Both the position numbers and the translations under genes were made by a program. A stretch of 64,000 nucleotides of DNA from Anaerolineae bacterium. GTDB lineage: Bacteria; Chloroflexota; Anaerolineae; Aggregatilineales; Aggregatilineaceae. The stretch is from positions 152,939 to 216,938 of the forward strand of contig JAHDLB010000010.1 of the NCBI GenBank assembly GCA_018432315.1. The letters run 5' to 3'. Of the stretch, positions 8,444-18,600 are shown one piece after another. The number at the start of each line of letters is the position of its first letter. Position 1 is the first letter of the stretch. Below the pieces are notes generated by a model. That model made no database searches and was not told the origin of the DNA. It saw nothing but the letters and a program-made list of their open reading frames with translations.

Positions 8444-9223
8444 GTGCAAACCGGTTCCGCGCCCGTACAACTGTCTCTGATCGGTCTGCCAGGCATCCCC
8501 TCCGTTCAGCCGGGGGATGACCTGGCGCGGTTGATCGCTGCCAGCCTCGAAGCGGTCCGCCTGTCGCTCGAAACTGGGGACATCCTGGTGATCACGTCCA
8601 AGCTGGTGTCGAAGGCCGAAGGCCGCTTCGTGGACCTGCGCACCGTGGAGCCATCTGACCGCGCGCGGGAAGTCGCGGCAGAAACCCACAAAGATCCCCG
8701 GCTGGTCGAGTTGATTCTGCGCGAGTCGAGCGGAATCTCGCGGATGCGCGGCGAGGTGTTGATCGTCCGGCACCGGCTGGGCTTCACGCTGGCGAATGCC
8801 GGGATCGACCATTCCAACGTGGGCCGCGACGGCGAGGAGTGGGTGCTGCTGCTGCCGGAAGACCCGGATCGCTCGGCGCGCGAGCTGCGCGAGGCGGTGG
8901 GCGTGCTGACCGGCGTCCGGCCCGGCATCGTGATCAGCGATTCGCACGGGCGCCCGTTCCGGATGGGCACGGTTGGCGTGGCGATTGGGCTGGCGGGTCT
9001 GCCGGGTGTGTGGGACATGCGCGGCCAGCCGGACCTGTACGGGCGCGTGCTGCGGGTGACCGTCACCGGGCTGGGCGACGAGCTGGCTGCCGCCGCCGGG
9101 CTCATCGCGGGGCAGGGGGCCGAGGGGCTGCCCGTGGTGTTGGTGCGCGGCATGAAACTCCCGCCGGGCGAGGGGCGCGCCGCCGACCTGATCCGCCCGC
9201 CGGAGCTCGACCTTTTTCGCTAA
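8444..9223 (+). CDS. cofE: Coenzyme F420-0:L-glutamate ligase
   Basis: 259 residues from GTG 8444. The protein matches CofE: GDILVITSKLVSKAEGR near residue 44, LILRESSGISR near 95, and NAGIDHSNVG near 120. It adds gamma-linked glutamates to F420-0 (or dehydro-F420-0) using GTP and divalent metal. In actinobacterial FbiB this domain is fused to a C-terminal nitroreductase domain; here the nitroreductase is the next, separate gene. The length fits a stand-alone CofE. Confidence 0.93.
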   Translation: MQTGSAPVQLSLIGLPGIPSVQPGDDLARLIAASLEAVRLSLETGDILVITSKLVSKAEGRFVDLRTVEPSDRAREVAAETHKDPRLVELILRESSGISRMRGEVLIVRHRLGFTLANAGIDHSNVGRDGEEWVLLLPEDPDRSARELREAVGVLTGVRPGIVISDSHGRPFRMGTVGVAIGLAGLPGVWDMRGQPDLYGRVLRVTVTGLGDELAAAAGLIAGQGAEGLPVVLVRGMKLPPGEGRAADLIRPPELDLFR

Positions 9224-9250
9224 TTATTCAGAATCCACCATTGCAGCGTC

Positions 9251-9856
9251 ATGGATGCGATCGGGCTATTTGATATAATCAGAACAAGACGTTCGATCAG
9301 GCGCTACCGCGACCAGCCGGTGCCGGTCGAGGTGTTGCGCAGGCTGCTCGATGCAGCCCGGTGGGCACCGTCGGCGCACAATCGCCAGCCCTGGCGGTTT
9401 GCCGTCATCACCGATCCGGCGCGGCGCGACTCATTGGCCCGCGCGATGGGCGAGCGCTTTCGATCGGACCTGGCAGCGGATGGGGTCCCCGGCGAGCAAA
9501 TCGACCGCCAGGTCGCGCGGTCGCGCCACCGGATCGGCACGGCGCCGGCGCTCGTGGTTGTGTGCCTGAGTATGGCCGACATGGACTGGTACCCCAACGC
9601 GCGGCGCCAAGAAGCCGAGCGGACGATGGCGGTGCAGAGCGTGGCGTTGGCGGCGCAGAACCTGCTGCTGGCGGCCCATGGCGAGGGCCTGGGCGCGTGC
9701 TGGATGTGCGCCCCGTTGTTTTGTGCGGATGTGGTGCGGGATGAGCTGTCGCTGCCCGACGACTGGGAAGCTCAGGCGCTGATCACGATCGGATACCCGG
9801 CGGAGCAGCGCGAGTCGCAGCGGCAACCCGTGGAAACCGTGACGTTATGGTATTAG
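9251..9856 (+). CDS. FMN nitroreductase, probable dehydro-F420-0 reductase (FbiB C-terminal domain homologue)
   Basis: 201 residues, ATG 9251. The nitroreductase signatures RRSIRRYRDQPVP and APSAHNRQPWRF at the N-terminus mark the FMN phosphate site, and LGACWMCAPLF and ALITIGYP follow. The position between cofE and cofD, overlapping cofD by ten bases, makes it the separated counterpart of the FbiB C-terminal domain. That domain reduces dehydro-F420 species in the phosphoenolpyruvate-based bacterial route. A general nitroreductase is the alternative, but the operon position argues for cofactor synthesis. Context and family agree; the reaction is inferred. Confidence 0.8.
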   Translation: MDAIGLFDIIRTRRSIRRYRDQPVPVEVLRRLLDAARWAPSAHNRQPWRFAVITDPARRDSLARAMGERFRSDLAADGVPGEQIDRQVARSRHRIGTAPALVVVCLSMADMDWYPNARRQEAERTMAVQSVALAAQNLLLAAHGEGLGACWMCAPLFCADVVRDELSLPDDWEAQALITIGYPAEQRESQRQPVETVTLWY

Positions 9857-10791
9857 ATTCGAAGACTCGTGTTGTTGCGTTAGTTGGTGGGGTGGGCGGC
9901 GCCAAACTGGTCTACGGCCTGTCCAAAATCCTCGCGCCCGGCCAGTTCAGCATGATCGGCAATGTGGCCGACGACTTCGAGCTGTACGGGCTGCACATTT
10001 CTCCTGACCTCGATACGGTCATGTATACCTTGGCCGGCATCGCCAACCCCGCGACGGGGTGGGGCTTGCAGGGCGAGACGTGGCGCATGCTGGACATGCT
10101 GCGCGGCTATGGTGAGGATATCTGGTTCGGCCTGGGCGATGGCGACATGGCGACGCACGTCTTGCGCACGTTCTGGCTGGCACGCGGCATGACGCTCACC
10201 GCCATCACCGGCAGGCTGGCGGCGGCGCTGGGCGTGCAGCACCGCCTGCTGCCGGTCACCGACGACCCGCTGGCGACGATGGTGGACACGGTCGAGCATG
10301 GCACGCTGGCCTTTCAGGAGTATTTCGTCCGCTACCAGTGGAAGCCGGTCGTCAGGCGCGTGTGGTTCGAGGGCGCGGACGATGCGCGGCTGACCGGTGC
10401 CGCTGCGGCGGCGCTCGCCGAGGCCGATATCATTGTGATTTCCCCGTCAAATCCGGTATTATCCATTGCCCCCTTGCTGGCCGTGCCGGGGATGCGCGCG
10501 GCGCTCGAAGCGCGGCGCGGGGTGTGCGTGGCGGTCAGCCCGTTTGTGGGGGGCAAGGCCGTCAAAGGGCCGGCAGAGAAATTGATGAAGGAACTCGGTA
10601 TGGATATCTCGCCACAGGGCCTGATCCAGTACTACGCCGGGTTATTGGATGGATTGGTGATCGATGAGTTGGATGCAGACGACGCGCCGGACGGTCCGCC
10701 GCCGGTGCTCGTCACGCGGACGTTGATGCAGTCAGAGGACGATAGGATCCGTTTGGCGACTGAAGTAGTCAACTGGAGTGAATCGGTATGA
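9847..10791 (+). CDS. cofD: 2-phospho-L-lactate (phosphoenolpyruvyl) transferase
   Basis: 314 residues from ATG 9847. LVGGVGGAKLVYGLSKIL at the N-terminus and IGNVADDFELYGLHISPDLD just after are the hallmark CofD/FbiA nucleotide and Fo binding regions; SPSNPVLSI is present near residue 198. The enzyme moves the lactyl- or enolpyruvyl-phosphoguanosine group onto Fo, giving F420-0 or its dehydro form. It is coupled to both neighbours by overlap. YvcK at 38448 is a distant paralogue in the same window. Fo synthase (cofG/cofH, fbiC) is not in the window. Confidence 0.95.
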   Translation: MVLDSKTRVVALVGGVGGAKLVYGLSKILAPGQFSMIGNVADDFELYGLHISPDLDTVMYTLAGIANPATGWGLQGETWRMLDMLRGYGEDIWFGLGDGDMATHVLRTFWLARGMTLTAITGRLAAALGVQHRLLPVTDDPLATMVDTVEHGTLAFQEYFVRYQWKPVVRRVWFEGADDARLTGAAAAALAEADIIVISPSNPVLSIAPLLAVPGMRAALEARRGVCVAVSPFVGGKAVKGPAEKLMKELGMDISPQGLIQYYAGLLDGLVIDELDADDAPDGPPPVLVTRTLMQSEDDRIRLATEVVNWSESV

Positions 10792-11459
10792 ATGTGTGGG
10801 CAGTTGTGCCTGTCAAACCCTTTAACCGGGCGAAAAGCCGGTTGGCCGGCGAACTGGTTCCCGAACAACGCGAGATGCTGGCCGCCAGCCTGTTGGAACG
10901 AACCGTGCGGCTGTTGATGCCGCTGCCCCAGGTGCAGGGCGTGCTGGTGATCAGCCGCGACACGAAAGCGCTGAGCCTGGCGCGCGACCTGGGTGCCCAG
11001 ACCGTGCAGGAAAGCGGCACACCCGAACTCAACAAGGCGCTGTACCGGGCAGCGCAGGCGCTGCGCGTGTGGGGCGCGCAGGCGGTGCTGGTCGTCCCGG
11101 CGGATCTGCCGCTGCTGGCGGCGGAAGACGTGCAGAGCGTGATCCACATGGGGCGCTCTCACAACAGCGTGGTCGTCGCGCCGGACCGGCACGAGCATGG
11201 CACGAATCTGCTGTTCGTGCGGCCTTCGGGCCTCATCCCGTATTCGTTCGGCGTGGACAGCTTTGCCACACACCAGCGACTGGCGCACGAGGCCGGTGCC
11301 TCGACGCTGATCTACCGCTCCGAGCGCGTATCGCTGGACCTGGACACGCCCGATGATTTGCAGCGGTACTTTGAGTTGGCAAAGGGGCTGGGCGAGCCTA
11401 TCATAGAGCATGTGGGATCAAACGGCTATTTGATGTACGAGAAGTCTTATCCGGATTAA
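10788..11459 (+). CDS. cofC: 2-phospho-L-lactate / PEP guanylyltransferase
   Basis: 223 residues, ATG 10788, with a four-base overlap with cofD. VPVKPFNRAKSRLAGEL at the start is the CofC/FbiD nucleotide-binding motif; VVPADLPLL near residue 103 provides the metal-binding Asp, and VSLDLDTPDDL is near the end. It charges 2-phospholactate or PEP with GTP to give the CofD donor. Because a nitroreductase-type dehydro-F420 reductase is present, PEP is the more likely substrate (FbiD type). That is inference from context. Confidence 0.93.
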   Translation: MNVWAVVPVKPFNRAKSRLAGELVPEQREMLAASLLERTVRLLMPLPQVQGVLVISRDTKALSLARDLGAQTVQESGTPELNKALYRAAQALRVWGAQAVLVVPADLPLLAAEDVQSVIHMGRSHNSVVVAPDRHEHGTNLLFVRPSGLIPYSFGVDSFATHQRLAHEAGASTLIYRSERVSLDLDTPDDLQRYFELAKGLGEPIIEHVGSNGYLMYEKSYPD

Positions 11460-11483
11460 TGTTTCCCTTTGGAGGACGCGATT

Positions 11484-12491
11484 ATGGCTGACCGAGTGGC
11501 CCTTTATTTACAGGACGCACACCCGCTGTCGGATGCGATCGAGTACGTGCAGTATGCTGAGAGCCGCGGGTTCGAGGCGGTGTGGCAGGCGGAGAGCCGC
11601 CTCGTGCGTGACGCGATCGTACCGATGGCGGCTTTTGCGGCCACGACCAAGCGGATCAAGATCGGCTCCGGCGTGATCAACAACTGGACGCGCAACGCCG
11701 CCTTGACGGCGGCTACCTTCCTGACGCTCGACGATCTGGCGCAGGACCGCATCATGCTGGGCATCGGCGCGTGGTGGGACCCGCTGGCGAAGAATGTCGG
11801 CATCAACCGGACCAAGCCGCTGCTGGCGATGCGCGAGCATGTGACCGTGGTGCGGGACCTGCTGGCGATGAAGAACGTCACTTTTCACGGCGAGTTCGTG
11901 AACGTGACCGGCATCGAACTGGATATCGTCCACGGGCGCCGCGAGCCGCGGAATGTTCCGATCTACATCGGCGCGACCGGCCCCAAGATGATGGCGATGA
12001 CCGGCGAGATCGCCGACGGCGCGCTGCTCAACTATCTCGTGTCGCCCGCCTACAACGCCGACGCGCTCAGCCAGCTCGAAAAGGGCGCCAAGCTGGCCGG
12101 AAAGACGCTGGACGAGATCGACCGCCCGCAGCTCGTCGTGTGCTCGGTGGACCAGGACCGCAAGAAAGCTCTCGATGGCGCGCGGAAGCTGGTCACCCAG
12201 TACCTGGGGCAGCAGCCGCACATCATGAAGGCCAGCGGCGTGAGCAGCGACTTGCTCGACGAGATTCACCAGGTGCTGACGTGGCCCGCCACCGAGGAAC
12301 AGATCGAGCGGGCGATGGAACTCGTCCCGGACGACGTCGTGCAGTTGATCACGGCATCCGGTACGCCGGAAGAAGTGCGCGCCAAAGTGCGCGAATACGT
12401 GGCCGCGGGCTGCACCTGCCCGGTGCTGTACCCGCTGGGACACGACGTCCGGCTGATGATCGATACGTTTGCCGGTGGGTATTCCGCCTAG
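11484..12491 (+). CDS. LLM-class F420-dependent oxidoreductase
   Basis: 335 residues. ATG 11484 lies eight bases after GGAGG (11471-11475), so it is preferred to the in-frame TTG at 11469. It has the luciferase-like TIM barrel: [27 protein letters not shown], and [13 protein letters not shown], followed by [13 protein letters not shown]. Closest in style to the F420-dependent methylene-H4MPT reductase-like group. It would use F420H2/F420 for a hydride transfer on an unknown organic substrate. As the only F420 user in the block, next to SsnA and molybdenum hydroxylase genes, it is the best candidate for an F420 step in the pathway. Confidence 0.85.
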   Translation: MADRVALYLQDAHPLSDAIEYVQYAESRGFEAVWQAESRLVRDAIVPMAAFAATTKRIKIGSGVINNWTRNAALTAATFLTLDDLAQDRIMLGIGAWWDPLAKNVGINRTKPLLAMREHVTVVRDLLAMKNVTFHGEFVNVTGIELDIVHGRREPRNVPIYIGATGPKMMAMTGEIADGALLNYLVSPAYNADALSQLEKGAKLAGKTLDEIDRPQLVVCSVDQDRKKALDGARKLVTQYLGQQPHIMKASGVSSDLLDEIHQVLTWPATEEQIERAMELVPDDVVQLITASGTPEEVRAKVREYVAAGCTCPVLYPLGHDVRLMIDTFAGGYSA

Positions 12492-12515
12492 CGCGATGCA
12501 CCTGGGGAGCGGCTC

Positions 12516-12983
12516 ATGTGCGATTCTCAGCAGCCCAGCGCGAAATGGTGTTTTGTGTGCGGCGTCGAGAATCCCTGCGGGCTGAAAATCCGGTTCTTCG
12601 ATGACGGCCATCACCGCGTTCTGGCGCGGGTGACGCTCGGCGACGAATACCAGAGTTATCCGGGCGTGGCGCACGGCGGAATCCTGGCGACCATCCTGGA
12701 CGAAACGATGGGCCGGGCCGTGCTGGCGGACGATGGCCCGGAGCGGTTCATGTTCACGGCCCGGCTGGAGACTCGTTTTCGCCGCCCCGTACCGCTTCAC
12801 CGGGAATTCATCGCGCGCGGGCAGGTCGAGTCGATCCGGGGCCGCACGGCGCAGGTCAGCGGCCAGATCGAGCTGGCCGATGGCGCGGTAGCGGTCGAGG
12901 CATCGGCCACGCTGGTCGATATTCCATCCGAACAAGTCGAGATGATGCTGGCGCAGGATGTAGGCTGGCAGGTCTATCCCTGA
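12516..12983 (+). CDS. PaaI-type hotdog thioesterase
   Basis: 155 residues from ATG 12516. Hotdog-fold thioesterase features are YPGVAHGGILATILDETMG near residue 47, whose HGG and catalytic acid define the PaaI/YbgC-like class. The N-terminus has three cysteines in CFVCGVENPCG, a feature of one branch of this family. It hydrolyses acyl-CoA or acyl-ACP thioesters; the substrate is unknown. It follows the LLM enzyme by 24 bases and precedes the glycosyltransferase by 23, so it is probably co-transcribed. Confidence 0.8.
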   Translation: MCDSQQPSAKWCFVCGVENPCGLKIRFFDDGHHRVLARVTLGDEYQSYPGVAHGGILATILDETMGRAVLADDGPERFMFTARLETRFRRPVPLHREFIARGQVESIRGRTAQVSGQIELADGAVAVEASATLVDIPSEQVEMMLAQDVGWQVYP

Positions 12984-13006
12984 CGCCGGCAGCAGGCAGC
13001 ACCATC

Positions 13007-15607
13007 ATGCGCACCGATCAGGCAACCCCCATTCCGGTCGCGCAGCAGCAAAAGTCCATAGGGGCCGGTCGAGAGCGAAAACTCGCGTGGCTGGCCCTTT
13101 TGTTCACCGTTGGACTGGTTGTCGCGCTCTACCTGGCGCTGAGCCTCGCGGTCAGCGCCGATCCGCTGTTGATGCCGCTCGACGATACGTATATCCATTT
13201 TCAATACGCGCGCGAGCTGGCGCAGGGCAGGCCGCTGGTCTACAACCCCGGCGACCCGGCTACATCGGGCGGGACGAGCCTGTTGTATCCCCCGCTGCTG
13301 GCGCTCGGCTATCTGGTCGGCTTCACGGGCTGGTCGCTGGCCTATTGGGCGCTCGCCATCGGCGTCTTGAGTTTCTTCGGCGCGGCGTGGCTGGTCTACC
13401 TGATCGCGCGTGACAACCCGCTGCCGCTGGGGCGCGCTTCCGAGCCGGGCTACGCGCTGGCGATGGCCTGTGCGTTTGCGCTGTCCGGGCCGTTCGTCTG
13501 GGCGGCGCTCAGCGGCATGGAAACCATGCTGTTCGTGTTCGCTGTGTTGCTGTTGCTGGCCTTGCTGCGGCGAAACCGCGTGCTCCCGGCGGTGGGCGCG
13601 GCGGTGCTCGTGGTGCTGGTCCGGCCAGAAGGCGCGATGCTGGCCGCGATCGCCGTGCTGGCGCTGGCGCTGCGGACGCCGTGGCCGGAGTCGCGGGGCG
13701 ACCGGCTGCGCCGCGCGGCGTGGCTCGCTCTGCCGCTGGCGGCGAGCCTGCTCCAGCCGGCGATCAACGTGCTGGCAACCGGCAGCGCCACATCGAGCGG
13801 CATGGCGGCCAAATCGCACCTCGCCAACTCCGCCGCCTCGTGGAGCGCACGCCTGGAAGCGGTTTTGTCCGTGTTCGAGACCTTGTGGCGCGAGCTGCTC
13901 AGCGGGGATAGCCCGGTGATGGGGACGTACGTCTCGCCCGTGCTGGCCGACGCGGCGCTGGCCGTGCTGCTGATCGGCGTCTGGCTGGCGTGGCGGGCGC
14001 GGCGGGTCAACGTCCTGGTCGTGATGCTGGCCTGGATTCTGGCGCTGACGGCGGCTGTGTCCACGCTGGACACGGCTTTCTGGCAGTTCAAGCGCTACCA
14101 ACTGCCGGTGATGGCGCTGTTCTTCCCGGCGGCGGCCTGGGCTTCGACGGCGCTGGGGACGCTCCTGGAGCACCGCACGTCGTTCGGCTGGCTGCGCTGG
14201 GGGCTGCCGGCCCTGATCCTGGTGCCGTCGGCGCTGACGACGATCACCTTTGCGCGGAACTACGCCGAGAACGTGACCGTGGTGCGCGATCAGCAGGTCG
14301 TGATGGCGCGCTGGGTGCGGGACCATCTGCCGGAGGATGCTCGCGTGGGCGCGCATGACGTTGGGCTGGTGCGCTACTTCGGCGATCGGGCGCTGTACGA
14401 CGTGGTCGGCCTGACCACACCGGGCGCGGCGGACGCGTGGCGGCAGGGGCCGGGTGCTGTCTACGAAACAATGGCATCCAGCGACTATCGCCCGGAGTAC
14501 TTCGCCATTTACCCGGACGTGCAGGGCCTGCGCTACCTGCTCGATGCGGGCGTGTTCGGCGAGGTGCTGGCGGAGTTCCCGGTCGATCTGCCCCAGCACA
14601 ACGTCGCTGCGGCGACAGGCTACCAGGCGGTGTACCGGGCCGACTGGTCCGGGACGCGCGCCGAGGAACAGGTCGCCCAGCCGGCGACGCTGGACTACAT
14701 CGCCGGGCTGGAGCTGGTCGATCAGGTGGACGTGGCGCACCTGTCCAGTGAGGAGGACCACAGCTATCGCTGGTGGCAGGACGGCGCGCCGCCCGGTTTC
14801 GTGACCGACGTCTACCGGCACCCGTACCACCAATGCGGGTTGGAGGGCGAGGCGTGCCGCGCCACGGATGGCGGGCGCGTCCTGACCGGCGGCGAGGAAT
14901 TCACGCTGCGCACGCGGCCCGGCGACGACCTGCTGCTGGTCACGCGCGTGCACGGGCGCGACAGCGTGCGGTTCTGGGTGTTCGTGAATGACCAGCGGCT
15001 GGCGCAAAGGGTACAACCATCAGTGCCGGGGCGCTGGCTGGAAGTGGTAACATATATCCCAGGATCGCTGGTGAGCGGGGATACGACGCGCATCCGGATC
15101 GAGGCCGAGATCGACGACCCGGCGGCGGAAGCGTACCGGCCCTATTATCACTGGGCGTACCAGGGCGCTTTCTCGCCGCAGAACGAGGCGCCGGGCGATC
15201 CGGTCGCGACTTTCGGCCCGGACGGGGCGATCCGGCTGCTGGAGTACAGCGTGCAGCCGGGAACGGAGTCGTTTGAGGTATCATTGACCTGGCTGGGCGA
15301 TGCACCCGGGGCCGGAGACGGCATTGTGTTCGTGCATTTGTATAATAGTATCAATGCGGAGCCGGTGGCCCAGACCGTAAGGCGCCCGGTGGGCGGGGTG
15401 CTGCCGCCGGGCAATTGGCTGCCCGGCGTGATCCAGGATGTGATCACCGTCAGCCTGCCGGAAGACCTGCCGCCGGGGACCTACCCGGTCGCGATCGGCT
15501 TGTTCGACGCGGACACCGGCACGCGCTATCCGGCAGCCGGCGAAGGGGCCGACCGGGACGGGCGGCTGTTTATTGGCGAAATTGAAGTTGAGGAGTCGAC
15601 TCGGTGA
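13007..15607 (+). CDS. Polytopic GT-C type glycosyltransferase-like protein
   Basis: 866 residues. The N-terminal ~440 residues contain about nine to eleven hydrophobic segments, starting with LAWLALLFTVGLVVALYLAL. The first outer loop has LDDTYIHFQYARELAQG, the acidic DD-type motif of ArnT/PMT-like polyprenyl-phosphate-sugar transferases. The C-terminal ~400 residues are hydrophilic and beta-rich, probably extracytoplasmic. It would glycosylate a lipid or protein outside the membrane. Its stop overlaps the start of the next gene (the molybdenum hydroxylase) by four bases, an odd partner for a catabolic operon. Confidence 0.75.
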   Translation: MRTDQATPIPVAQQQKSIGAGRERKLAWLALLFTVGLVVALYLALSLAVSADPLLMPLDDTYIHFQYARELAQGRPLVYNPGDPATSGGTSLLYPPLLALGYLVGFTGWSLAYWALAIGVLSFFGAAWLVYLIARDNPLPLGRASEPGYALAMACAFALSGPFVWAALSGMETMLFVFAVLLLLALLRRNRVLPAVGAAVLVVLVRPEGAMLAAIAVLALALRTPWPESRGDRLRRAAWLALPLAASLLQPAINVLATGSATSSGMAAKSHLANSAASWSARLEAVLSVFETLWRELLSGDSPVMGTYVSPVLADAALAVLLIGVWLAWRARRVNVLVVMLAWILALTAAVSTLDTAFWQFKRYQLPVMALFFPAAAWASTALGTLLEHRTSFGWLRWGLPALILVPSALTTITFARNYAENVTVVRDQQVVMARWVRDHLPEDARVGAHDVGLVRYFGDRALYDVVGLTTPGAADAWRQGPGAVYETMASSDYRPEYFAIYPDVQGLRYLLDAGVFGEVLAEFPVDLPQHNVAAATGYQAVYRADWSGTRAEEQVAQPATLDYIAGLELVDQVDVAHLSSEEDHSYRWWQDGAPPGFVTDVYRHPYHQCGLEGEACRATDGGRVLTGGEEFTLRTRPGDDLLLVTRVHGRDSVRFWVFVNDQRLAQRVQPSVPGRWLEVVTYIPGSLVSGDTTRIRIEAEIDDPAAEAYRPYYHWAYQGAFSPQNEAPGDPVATFGPDGAIRLLEYSVQPGTESFEVSLTWLGDAPGAGDGIVFVHLYNSINAEPVAQTVRRPVGGVLPPGNWLPGVIQDVITVSLPEDLPPGTYPVAIGLFDADTGTRYPAAGEGADRDGRLFIGEIEVEESTR

Positions 15608-18600
15608 ACGTTCGATTCACATTAAACGGAGAAGCGGTTGAGTTCGACGCTGCCCCCAACGAAACGCTGCTGGCGGCGCTGCGCCGCCAGGGCCTGTTTG
15701 GCGTCAAGCACGGCTGCGAGACGGGCGAGTGCGGCGCGTGCGTGGTCCTGCTGGACGGCGAGCCGGTGACATCGTGCGTGCTGCTCGCGTCGCAGGCCGA
15801 CGGGCGCAGTGTGGTGACCATCGAGGGGATCGGCGGCCAGCAGGAGCGCGGTTGGCGCGGGTCCGAGCCGCTGCATGCGCTGCAAACGGCGTTCGTGGAA
15901 ACCGGCGCGATCCAGTGCGGCTATTGCACGCCGGGCATGATCGTCGCGGCGGCAGCACTGCTCGAACGGAACCCGGCTCCCGGCGAGGCCGACGTGCGCG
16001 ACGCGCTGGCGGGCGTGCTGTGCCGGTGCACGGGGTACGTCAAGCCGGTCGAGGCGGTGCTGCGGGCGGCGGCGGTGCTGCGCGGCGAAGTCGTGCCGCC
16101 GATCGACGGCGGGCGCGGGATTCCGGCGCCGCCGGGCCTGTTCAGCCGCTCGCCGCAGGAAGGCGACGACCTGATCGAGCCGCCGGAGCTGGCCGGGGAA
16201 TCATACACGCCGGGCACACCGGGCGTGAGGACGCGCGTCTCGCCCGTGATGGTGGTCGCGCCCGAAGTCGACACGCTCCAACAGGTGGGCAAGCCAGCGC
16301 AGAAAGTCGACGCCCGCAAACTCGTGCAGGGCAAGCCGGCCTTCACCGACGACGTGGATTTCCGCGGGATGCTGGTGGGCAAGCTGCTGCTCAGCCCGCA
16401 CGCCCACGCGCTGATCAAGCGCATCGACGCCAGCAAGGCGCGCGCGCTGCCGGGCGTGCATGCGGTGCTGACTCATGAGGACCTGCCGCGCGTGCCGTAT
16501 ACCACCGCGGGGCAGAGCGACCCGGAGCCCGGCCCGCACGACAATTACAGCCTGGACTACAAAGTGCGCTTCGTCGGCGACCGCGTGGCCGCGGTGGCCG
16601 CCGAGACCGAGGCAATCGCGCTCAAGGCGCTGGAACTGATCGAAGTCGAGTACGAGCCGCTGCCGGCGATCTTCGATCCGCGCGAGAGCATGGAACCCGG
16701 CGCGCCGGTGCTGCACGACGAGCCGGAAAGCTGGCTGATCGAAGATCGCTCGCGCAACCTGGCGGCGGTCGTCGATTGGGAAGTTGGCAGCGTGGAAGAT
16801 GGCTTCAAGCAGGCCGACCGCGTCTTCGAGGCGACGTATTACAGCCCGAAGGTCCAGCAGACGCCGATCGAGCCGCACGTCGTCGTGACGTGGTGGGACG
16901 AGGACGACCGGCTGGTGATTCGCACCAGCACGCAGGTCCCGTTCCACGCGCGGCGCATCCTGGCGCCGGTGCTCGGGCTGCCCGAAAAACGCATTCGCGT
17001 GATCAAGCCGCGCATCGGCGGCGGGTTCGGCGTCAAGCAGGAAGTGCTGATCGAGGACATCTGCGCGCACCTGACGATCGTGACCGGGCGCCCGGTGCGG
17101 CTGGAGTATTCGCGGGCCGAGGAGTTCTACGCGAGCCGGTCGCGGCACCCGATGTACATCACCGTCAAGACGGGCGTCACAAAAGACGGGAAAATCGTCG
17201 CCAACGAGATGTACGCGCTGAGCGACACCGGCGCGTGCGGCAGCCACGCGATGACCGTGGCCGGGAACACCGGGCACAAGGCGCTGGCGCTTTACAACGC
17301 GCCGAACATCAAGTTCCACGCGGACATCGTGTATACCAACACGCCGCCCAGCGGCGCGTACCGGGGCTATGGCGTGCCACAGGGCTATTGGGCCCTGGAG
17401 CCGCACATGGAATGGGTCGCGCGCGAGATGGGTTTCGACCCGCTGGCGTTCCGGCTGAAGAACGCGCTGAAGTCCGGCGACGAGCACCCGGTCAGCAAGG
17501 CGTGGAGCGAGGGCCGCGAAGGCGCCGCCGAGTTCATCGTGTCGTGCGGGCTGGATCAGTGCGTCGAGCAGGGCGCGGCGGCCATTGGCTGGGCGGAGAA
17601 ATATAACAATCCGGACTGGCACACCGTGCCGGGCCAGCCGCACATCCAGCGCGGGATCGGCGTGGCGACGGTGATGCAGGGCACCGCGATCCCGCGGCTG
17701 GACATGGGCGCGGCCAGCATCAAGATCAACGACGATGGCTCGTTCAACCTGCTGGTGGGCGCGACCGACCTGGGGACCGGCTCGGACACCGTGCTGACGC
17801 AGATGGCCGCCGAAGTGCTGGGCTGCGAGCCGGAGGACTTCATCACTTATTCGTCCGACACGGACTTCACGCCGTTCGACAAGGGCGCGTACGCGTCGAG
17901 CACGACGTACATCTCCGGGCGGGCTGCCGTGCTGGCCGCGGAGAAGGTCGCGGCGCAAATGCGCGAGGTGGCGGCGCGGATGCTGAACCAGGAGGATGGG
18001 GCGCCGTCGGTGCGTCCAGACGATCTCGTGCTGCGCGACCGGGCCGTTCACACGCCGGACGGGCGCAGCGTGACGCACCGCGAGATCGCGCTCAATAGCC
18101 TCCACCACGAGGACCAGCACCAGATCATGGCGACCGCGAGCTACGTCAGCCCGGAATCGCCGCCGCCGTTTGCCGCCCAGTTCGTGACGGTCCGCGTGGA
18201 TACGGAAACCGGGCAGGTGACGGTCGACGAGATGGTGATGGCCGTCGATGGCGGCGTGATCATCAACCCGGTGACCGCCAGCGGGCAGGTCGAGGGCGGC
18301 ATGGTGCAGGCGTTGGGATACGGTCACTGCGAGGAAATGGTGATCGACGAGAACGGGCGCATGGTCAATCCGCGCTTCGGCCCCTACAAGATTTACCGGG
18401 CGGACGAAATGCCCGATATGGGCGTCATCTTCGTCGAGACGTACGAGCCGAGCGGCCCATTTGGCGCCAAGGCGGTGGCCGAGATTCCGCTGGACGGCGT
18501 GGGGCCTGCGCTGGCGAACGCGGTCTATGACGCGGTGGGCGTGCGCATTCTGGACGCGCCGCTGCTGCCCGAAAAGGTGTGGCGCGCGCTGCGAGAGCAA

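Noticed and set aside
9266..9281. TTTGATATAATCAG, a -10-like element
   Set aside because: It is inside the first codons of the nitroreductase gene and lacks a -35 box; coding use explains it.
12974..15016. 680-residue open frame antisense to the membrane glycosyltransferase
   Set aside because: Composition is Arg/Gln/His/Pro-rich with no domain; the plus-strand frame shows membrane helices and a known motif.
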